A stretch of 15,969 nucleotides of DNA from NCBI GenBank assembly GCA_900545125.1, contig UQXS01000028.1:1-15969 (forward strand). Reading direction: 5' to 3'. The notes under the pieces were generated by a model. The model did not search any database and had not been told where the DNA came from. It saw nothing but the letters and a program-made list of their open reading frames with translations. The stretch is from an uncultured Ruminococcus sp. Lineage in GTDB: Bacteria > Bacillota > Clostridia > Oscillospirales > Ruminococcaceae. Made by a program: the position numbers and the translations under genes. Every line of letters starts with the position of its first letter. Position 1 is the first letter of the stretch. This document shows, piece by piece, positions 1-4,579 of the stretch.

Positions 1-68
1 TGTCAGCATCTTTTCCACCTTCCCTTTTCTCTATTATACCATATCTATGAAAAAAGCCAAGCAAAAAC

Positions 69-111
69 TTGACTTTTTCGACAGACTGTAATTATTATGA
101 AATAATAATTA
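69..111 (+). promoter_or_regulatory. Candidate promoter with overlapping palindrome
   Basis: TTGACT at 69-74 and TATTAT at 93-98 are separated by 18 bases, a plausible sigma-70-type promoter reading toward the leader and amidoligase operon. The -10 box sits inside a perfect 10-bp inverted repeat (TAATTATTAT at 89-98, ATAATAATTA at 102-111, 3-base loop), which could be an operator. The region is very AT-rich, so a chance match is possible. Confidence 0.35.
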
Positions 112-192
112 TTCCATAATATCAGTTGATATTTTTGCCTGTATATTGTCATTTTCCGATTATTCTGATTCTTTATATATATATTATTAATT

Positions 193-213
193 TGATGATA
201 GCTATTATCATCA
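193..213. repeat. 8-bp inverted repeat upstream of leader ORF
   Basis: TGATGATA (193-200) and TATCATCA (206-213) form a perfect inverted repeat with a 5-base loop, ending about 13 bases before the ribosome site of the leader ORF. It could be an operator or a 5'-UTR hairpin. Its role is not known. Confidence 0.45.
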
Positions 214-240
214 CTTAGAATATACGAAAGGAGAATCAGA

Positions 241-291
241 ATGTTCAACAATGACCGATTTATGTGGGTTATTTTCTATTTTGAAAATTAA
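241..291 (+). CDS. Putative 16-aa leader peptide
   Basis: A 16-codon ORF (MFNNDRFMWVIFYFEN) starts at ATG 241, behind a strong ribosome site (AAAGGAG, 226-232) at good spacing. It is rich in aromatic residues (four Phe, one Trp, one Tyr). It ends about 30 bases before a terminator-like hairpin and 76 bases before the first structural gene. The arrangement matches leader-peptide attenuators known from Firmicutes resistance and mobile-element genes; that function is inferred. The peptide itself has no recognisable family. Confidence 0.4.
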   Translation: MFNNDRFMWVIFYFEN

Positions 292-321
292 CTGACTGCA
301 AATGAATATTGAAACAACTTT

Positions 322-352
322 GCCGCTCCTTAGGGAGCGGCATTTCTATTTT
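322..352 (+). terminator. Terminator-like hairpin (candidate attenuator)
   Basis: GCCGCTCC (322-329) pairs perfectly with GGAGCGGC (334-341) around a TTAG loop and is followed by a T-rich tail (343-352). It lies immediately before the ribosome site and start of the zinc-ribbon gene, so it would stop transcription from any upstream promoter unless relieved. CTCCTT in its 5' arm and loop (326-331) is complementary to the AAGGAG of the leader ribosome site, a possible alternative pairing. Confidence 0.6.
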
Positions 353-367
353 ATGGAGGATTTTACA

Positions 368-667
368 ATGAAAGAAAACAAAATTTACTGTTCCCACTGC
401 GGAGCACTTATCGAAACAGAAGATTACGAAGAAGTCAATGGCGAAATGGTTTGTGCCGACTGCATTGAACGCTACACCGTGACCTGCGACAGATGCGGCG
501 CAACTATCTGGGAATCAGACGCTTACGGTGATGATTACACAAACCTTTGCCATAACTGTTATGAGAACCACTACACCCGTTGTTCATGCTGCGATGCACT
601 GCTTCACGAGGACGACGCATATCATCTTGACGGTTATGATTATTGCTCCGAATGTTATCATGACTAA
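368..667 (+). CDS. LIM-like zinc-ribbon protein (N-terminal half of a split amidoligase)
   Basis: This 99-residue protein carries six CxxC knuckles: C8/C11, C29/C32, C40/C43, C61/C64, C72/C75 and C93/C96. They make three consecutive zinc-ribbon or LIM-like units, expected to bind zinc and probably a protein or nucleic-acid partner. The start at 368 is chosen because GGAGGA (355-360) lies 7 bases upstream; an in-frame ATG at 302 has no ribosome site and would place the terminator hairpin inside the gene. It ends at TAA 665-667. The same frame continues without another stop into a complete amidoligase domain ending at 1465. In related proteins, as I recall them, the zinc ribbons and the amidoligase form one polypeptide. 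The short protein may therefore be a truncated product or a split-gene subunit. Confidence 0.75.
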   Translation: MKENKIYCSHCGALIETEDYEEVNGEMVCADCIERYTVTCDRCGATIWESDAYGDDYTNLCHNCYENHYTRCSCCDALLHEDDAYHLDGYDYCSECYHD

Positions 668-1465
668 GTTGATAAAAGTCGTTCAATACATGACTACGGC
701 TACAAACCCGACCCGATATTTTACGGTGAATCTGACCGATATTTTGGTGTTGAGCTGGAGATTGACGGAGCAGGCAAAGACAGCGACAATGCCGATTCTC
801 TGCTTGAAATTGCCCACGGCAGCGATGAGCATATCTACATCAAAAGTGACGGAAGTCTTGACGACGGAATGGAAATCGTTTCACACCCGATGACCTTAGA
901 TTTTCACAAGGATTTCTGCTGGGAAGATATTATGCGAAAAGCTATTTCACTGGGATATCGTTCGCATCAGACCTCAACCTGTGGACTGCATATCCATATT
1001 AACCGTGACAGTCTGGGTAATGACCGTGAAGAGCAGGAAGACGTTATCAGCCGTATTCTCTATTTTGTGGAGCATCACTGGAATGAAATGCTGAAATTCA
1101 GCAGGCGGAGTGAATACAGCCTGAATCGCTGGGCTGCCCGATACGGATTTGAGAAAACAGGACGTGAGATTCTGGACAAAGCAAAGAAAGGCAACAACGG
1201 CAGATATGCTGCTGTAAATCTGATGAACTACGCAACTATTGAATTCCGCCTTTTCAGGGGTACGCTGAAATACAACACACTTATTGCGGCTCTTGAATTG
1301 GTGAATGAAATATGCGACCTGGCTATACACCTGACAGATGAAGATATTGCTAAGCTGTCGTGGAGTGATTTTGTTGGAGCTATTGAAGCACCTGAACTTA
1401 TTACATATCTCAAAGAGCGCAGGCTCTACATCAACGAAGATATTGCTTCTGAGGAGGAATTATAA
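668..1465 (+). pseudogene. Amidoligase domain (glutamine-synthetase-like fold), separated from its start by an in-frame TAA
   Basis: Reading on in the frame of the zinc-ribbon gene gives a full Amidoligase_2-type catalytic domain (PF12224-like). Numbering from 368, it shows FGVELEI with acidic residues E129 and E131, a KSDGSL strand, GMEIVSHP with E169, CGLHIHI with H208 and H210, RYAAVNL, and EFRLFRGT with E292 and R294. These are the expected metal/ATP and substrate residues of COOH-NH2 ligases. No ATG, GTG or TTG occurs in frame between the TAA at 665 and ATG 869. Starting at 869 would lose the FGVELEI and KSDGS strands, so a separately started protein should be inactive. The gene is either a recent nonsense mutant, a readthrough product, or a sequencing error. 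It precedes a glutamine amidotransferase gene, a partner seen for this family. Confidence 0.8.
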
Positions 1466-1623
1466 TGGGCTTGTTATCAGACATTTTTGATATTGATGAA
1501 GATACCGAAAAGGACATTAAAAATATTATAAAAGCGGTTGGATTCATCGCTCTGCTGCTTAGCGGAGTCAGTGCAACAGGAAGCTTATTAGATCTGCCGT
1601 TCGACAATGATAAGGAGGAATAA
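1465..1623 (+). CDS. 52-aa small hydrophobic protein
   Basis: The ATG at 1465 overlaps the amidoligase stop (TAATG), with GAGGAGG (1451-1457) inside the end of that gene, so it is translationally coupled. The protein has an acidic N-terminus (DIDEDTEKD) followed by one hydrophobic stretch (about residues 24-42), consistent with a single membrane helix or an amphipathic helix, and an acidic tail. The next gene starts 3 bases after its stop, with AAGGAGG (1612-1618) at its end. Position between the amidoligase and the glutaminase suggests a component of that module, perhaps a membrane anchor or substrate. I do not recognise the family. Confidence 0.6.
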   Translation: MGLLSDIFDIDEDTEKDIKNIIKAVGFIALLLSGVSATGSLLDLPFDNDKEE

Positions 1624-1626
1624 TAT

Positions 1627-2601
1627 ATGTGTGCATTATTTGGTTGGTTAGACTACAAGGGAATCGTTCCCTATAAAACGTTGAAAAAGCTTACTCAGGC
1701 TCTGGCAAATGCTGCTGAAGAACGAGGTACAGACGCTGCCGGAATTTCCTACATAAAAGACGGAAATGTGACGATTTTCAAGCGTCCCAAACCTGCTCAT
1801 AAGATACACTTTAACGCTCCCGAAGGCGTATCTGCAATCATGGGACACACCCGTATGGCTACACAGGGCGATAAAAGTCATAATTATAACAATCATCCGT
1901 TCTCCGGCACTGCCGGAGATACTTCTTTTGCGTTTGCGCATAATGGTGTGCTGTGGAACGACAAGGAGCTTCGGCATGACAAAAAGCTCCCGGATACTTA
2001 CATTGAAACGGACAGTTACATCGCCGTTCAACTTATCGAATCACAGGACAAGCTTAACTTTGATTCACTGCGGTATATGGCGGAAACGGTAGAGGGAAAC
2101 TTCACATTTACTGTCCTTGACCAAAATAATTCTCTATACATTATAAAGGGCAGCAACCCGATGTGCCTGTTCAATTTTGAGTCGCTTGGACTGTACATAT
2201 ATGCTTCGACAGAGAGTATCATGAAGAATGCTCTGAAACGTATGGGACTGCATAAATTTGCTTCTGAGAAAATAGAAGTTGTCGAGGTAAATATTCTTTG
2301 CATCAATAAAATGGGCCAAATTACTCGCTCCGTGTTTGAACCAAAACTTTACCGCTCCAAGTACATGAGCTGGCTTGATGATGAACCATATTACGGCGTT
2401 CACGAGGAACTGCTGCTGGCATACTGCGGCTGTTACGGTGTGGACAGCTCCGATGTTGAGCTCCTGCTTGAATACGGTTACACCTGCGATGAAATTGAGG
2501 ATATGCTTATGGATACCGACCTGCTCCGTGAGACTTTGCAGGCTATTAAGTTTGAGGACGGGGAGAGGTTGTATGAAAGCTGCTGTGGAGGAGCGTTCTG
2601 A
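1627..2601 (+). CDS. Class II glutamine amidotransferase
   Basis: This 324-aa N-terminal-nucleophile glutaminase is expected to release ammonia from glutamine. Cys2 becomes the catalytic N-terminal nucleophile after Met removal. Other family motifs are ERGTDAAG (R33-G39), GHTRMATQG (73-81, the PurF/GlmS-type GHTRWATHG motif), FAHNG (103-107, oxyanion Asn106) and ETDS (127-130). The amidotransferase domain covers about residues 1-230. No phosphoribosyl-transferase, sugar-isomerase or synthetase domain follows, only a Cys- and Glu-rich helical tail of about 80 residues. Without an acceptor domain it presumably feeds a partner enzyme, and the amidoligase two genes upstream is the obvious candidate. 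GS-like amidoligases paired with glutaminases have been described as makers of peptide or small-molecule amides. The true substrate is unknown. Confidence 0.88.
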   Translation: MCALFGWLDYKGIVPYKTLKKLTQALANAAEERGTDAAGISYIKDGNVTIFKRPKPAHKIHFNAPEGVSAIMGHTRMATQGDKSHNYNNHPFSGTAGDTSFAFAHNGVLWNDKELRHDKKLPDTYIETDSYIAVQLIESQDKLNFDSLRYMAETVEGNFTFTVLDQNNSLYIIKGSNPMCLFNFESLGLYIYASTESIMKNALKRMGLHKFASEKIEVVEVNILCINKMGQITRSVFEPKLYRSKYMSWLDDEPYYGVHEELLLAYCGCYGVDSSDVELLLEYGYTCDEIEDMLMDTDLLRETLQAIKFEDGERLYESCCGGAF

Positions 2602-2643
2602 AAAGTATACTTTATAACACACCCGAAAAACGTCAAAAAAAGC

Positions 2644-2705
2644 GTTCCAAAATGTGGCGTTTTGACTTTTGAAACGTTCCGAAAGTCACCACCACATTTT
2701 GGAAC
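2644..2705. repeat. Nested inverted repeats before recombinase gene
   Basis: GTTCCAAAATGTGG (2644-2657) and CCACATTTTGGAAC (2692-2705) form a perfect 14-bp inverted repeat with a 34-bp spacer. Inside it lies a second repeat, TGACTTT (2663-2669) and AAAGTCA (2682-2688). The outer arm ends 6 bases before the ribosome site of the serine recombinase. It could be the crossover or accessory binding site of that recombinase, or an mRNA hairpin controlling its expression. No T-tail follows, so it is not a standard terminator. Confidence 0.7.
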
Positions 2706-2719
2706 AAATTGGAGGTATT

Positions 2720-3325
2720 ATGGACAACAGAATTTATGGCTATGTACGGGTTTCAAGCCGTGAACAGAATGAGGACAGGCAGCTTGAAGCTCTGACAAAG
2801 TTTGGAGTGCCACATGGAAATATAATTATCGACAAATGTTCTGGTAAAGATACCGAGCGTGAGGGATATCAATATCTTAAAAAACAGATTCTCCGCAAGG
2901 GCGACACCCTCGTTATTAAGGAACTGGACAGGCTCAGCAGAAATAAGTCCGATATCAAGCGTGAGCTGGAGCTTTTCAAAAGCATGGGAATCAGAGTAAA
3001 AATTCTTGACATTCCGACCACGCTTACGGATTTTCCACCTGAGCATATGTGGGTTATGGATATGATAAATTCCATTCTTATTGAGGTTCTCGGCAGTATA
3101 GCTGAAAATGAACGAAATAAGATTCGCTCCCGTCAGCGTGAGGGTATCGAAGCTGCCAAAAAGAAAAATGTCCGCTTCGGACGACCGTCAAAGCCTCTGC
3201 CCGACAATTGGCGTGAGGTGCTGTCGGAAGTCCGAAACGGAGATAAAAAGCCTGTGGAAGCTATTCGGGAACTGGGGATTTCCCGGTCGTGCTATTACAG
3301 GCTGTACCATAAAATTCAAAATTGA
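2720..3325 (+). CDS. Small serine recombinase (resolvase/invertase family)
   Basis: This 201-aa site-specific recombinase has the resolvase/invertase layout: a catalytic domain at about residues 1-135 with YVRVSS (nucleophile Ser12) and KELDRLSRN, a long E helix around the LGSIAENERNKIRSRQREGIEAA segment, and a C-terminal helix-turn-helix (FGRPSKPLPDN onward, ending SRSCYYRLYHKI). The family cuts and rejoins DNA through a phosphoserine intermediate for resolution or inversion. The start at 2720 is chosen for GGAGG at 2711-2715; the frame also opens at TTG 2669, but that would translate the inverted repeat. It follows the amidotransferase gene by 118 bp on the same strand. It may resolve or invert DNA in this mobile region. 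The family call is firm; the target site is unknown. Confidence 0.9.
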   Translation: MDNRIYGYVRVSSREQNEDRQLEALTKFGVPHGNIIIDKCSGKDTEREGYQYLKKQILRKGDTLVIKELDRLSRNKSDIKRELELFKSMGIRVKILDIPTTLTDFPPEHMWVMDMINSILIEVLGSIAENERNKIRSRQREGIEAAKKKNVRFGRPSKPLPDNWREVLSEVRNGDKKPVEAIRELGISRSCYYRLYHKIQN

Positions 3326-3332
3326 ATGTATA

Positions 3333-3355
3333 GCTTGCCCCTCATTGGGGCAGGC
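3333..3355. terminator. Hairpin between convergent genes
   Basis: TGCCCC (3336-3341) pairs with GGGGCA (3347-3352) around TCATT, with a flanking GC/GC pair. It lies between the stop codons of the convergent recombinase and minus-strand genes. Neither side has a strong T-tract, so termination is plausible but weak. Confidence 0.4.
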
Positions 3356-3359
3356 TGAA

Positions 3360-3782
3360 CTACTTCTGTGTTTTCTTCGGATTCTTTGCGTTCCTGTCTT
3401 TCATTTTAAAAAATTCAAGCAGGTTTTCCGTTCCGATTTCAGACTCAATTTCTTTTGTGAGAGTTGGTCTATCATAAAGATACTCATATATGTTTTGAAA
3501 GAATTTGATATACTCAGAAGCTAAAGAATCTGTTCCAATCAGTTTATCAATACTTGAAACTTCCGAGCGTTTTTTGATTCCTGCATAAGCTTTTATAAAA
3601 TCAATTGTCTTTTTCTGACAATCCTGCATAATGACGAACATTAATTGCAGAACAAGGTTAGCATAATCCTCCTGAGAAAAACAACCTTTCAATACATCTG
3701 AAAGTGGCAGTGACATATCAATGTTAGGTTTAAGCCCTTTCCACACATATACTCGTTTTCCGTTCTCATTTTCTCTAATCAA
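3360..3782 (-). CDS. Hypothetical protein, possible C-terminal half of a frameshifted gene
   Basis: This frame encodes 140 aa from a TTG start that overlaps the TGA stop of the upstream minus-strand gene (TTGA, 4-base overlap). No domain is recognised. The sequence is helical and mixed charged with a Lys/Asn-rich end (KMKDRNAKNPKKTQK). Only GGGG lies 2 bases before the TTG, so independent initiation is poorly supported. Upstream of the TTG this frame reads HDIPFGD before the IRENENG of this ORF, protein-like sequence that continues back to a stop near 3813. A -1 shift from the upstream gene would fuse the two into about 316 residues. It could be a coupled second gene, a programmed frameshift product, or a broken single gene. 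Confidence 0.55.
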   Translation of the reverse strand: MIRENENGKRVYVWKGLKPNIDMSLPLSDVLKGCFSQEDYANLVLQLMFVIMQDCQKKTIDFIKAYAGIKKRSEVSSIDKLIGTDSLASEYIKFFQNIYEYLYDRPTLTKEIESEIGTENLLEFFKMKDRNAKNPKKTQK

Positions 3783-4309
3783 ATCCCCAAATGGTATATC
3801 GTGGTAAGAACATTAGAAGAATCATATAAACACATCATCTGATATTCAAATTTCTTTACACTTAAGGCTCGTGAATAATTAATTGAGGAATGTATCGCCG
3901 CAACCCACTCATCTATAATTACATCATCCAACTCCCAGTTATCATATGCTATCTCATCTTTTATTAGGTTTTCAACACGAAATCCTAATTCTATTATTGT
4001 ATCAAGATCTGTTTCTTCGATACTGTCATTAAACCAATCCACAAAAATATTATCATCTTCTTCTTTGTCTTGTGGAAAATATGATTTTATAAGCAAGGCT
4101 TTTACTATACTTCTATCTTTTAGAGGTATCCTGTCTTTGGTTTTGAAACGCCAGTCGAGTTTGCTTCGCATAACCACTCGATTCATCAAAAAGTTAAACT
4201 TATTACGGATGTTTCTTCTGAAAGAATCATCCATTGTTATAGTGTCAGAGATCAGCTCACTATATAGCTCCTTGGACAACTCTGATATGGTAATGTATTC
4301 TTGATTCAT
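3779..4309 (-). CDS. Hypothetical protein upstream of a possible frameshift
   Basis: A 176-aa soluble protein starting at ATG 4309 behind a good ribosome site (AAAAGGAG on the minus strand, about 9 bases upstream). It has a basic N-terminal third (RRNIRNKFNFLMNRVVMRSK) and a strongly acidic centre (QDKEEDDN, EETDLDT, NWELDD). No signal peptide, membrane segment or known catalytic motif is visible, and I do not recognise the family. The last residues, after DSSNVL, look less like natural protein than the sequence in the -1 frame. The gene is transcribed divergently from the 964-aa ATPase across 270 bp, so the two may share regulation. Confidence 0.65.
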   Translation of the reverse strand: MNQEYITISELSKELYSELISDTITMDDSFRRNIRNKFNFLMNRVVMRSKLDWRFKTKDRIPLKDRSIVKALLIKSYFPQDKEEDDNIFVDWFNDSIEETDLDTIIELGFRVENLIKDEIAYDNWELDDVIIDEWVAAIHSSINYSRALSVKKFEYQMMCLYDSSNVLTTIYHLGI

Positions 4310-4328
4310 TTATTTCGCTCCTTTTATC

Positions 4329-4357
4329 AAAATATCTTAGGAATAAAAATGTTTCAA
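4329..4357 (-). promoter_or_regulatory. Candidate minus-strand promoter
   Basis: On the minus strand TTGAAA (4352-4357) and TATTTT (4329-4334) are 17 bases apart, just upstream of the ribosome site of the gene starting at 4309. Box quality is moderate in AT-rich DNA. Confidence 0.4.
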
Positions 4358-4432
4358 AACGATTCCTCGTATTATTTAAAAATCTGTGGTAGGATTTAAT
4401 TACAGCAGAAATATTGCAAAAAACAATTCATA

Positions 4433-4542
4433 TTTTCAAAATCATAGGTCAGGAAACGTTGAACTTCAAAAAAATTTGAAAAACCCGGGAATTTCAAAAT
4501 ATTTTAGTATTACTCCGCAAAGCTGACCTACGATTTGAAAAA
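4433..4542. repeat. Long interrupted palindrome upstream of ATPase gene
   Basis: The arms TTTTCAAAATCATAGGTCAG (4433-4452) and CTGACCTACGATTTGAAAA (4523-4541) are inverted repeats of about 20 bp with one mismatch and one single-base gap, separated by 70 bp. At the centre lies a second symmetric block, TTTGAAA (4475-4481), a CCCGGG core, TTTCAAA (4492-4498). The whole occupies most of the gap between the divergent genes. It may be an operator region, a DNA-processing site such as an origin of transfer, or a long 5'-UTR stem. Confidence 0.7.
4476..4505 (+). promoter_or_regulatory. Candidate promoter of ATPase gene
   Basis: TTGAAA (4476-4481) and TATTTT (4500-4505) are 18 bases apart, and the -35 box and spacer lie in the CCCGGG-centred palindrome. 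A regulator binding this palindrome would block the promoter. The gene's ribosome site GGAGG lies about 60 bases downstream. Confidence 0.4.
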
Positions 4543-4579
4543 ACAAAAAGATTTTTAAAATCTATTTAGGAGGAATAAA

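Noticed and set aside
528..893. Open frame of 121 codons overlapping the zinc-ribbon/amidoligase region
   Set aside because: It is in a different frame from the conserved motifs, has no ribosome site and gives Thr/Met-rich non-family sequence.
2134..2622. Minus-strand open frame of 162 codons
   Set aside because: It lies wholly opposite the amidotransferase gene, which has all family motifs, and has no ribosome site.
2669..2719. TTG-start extension of the small recombinase
   Set aside because: No ribosome site, and it would translate the inverted repeat; the ATG at 2720 has GGAGG.
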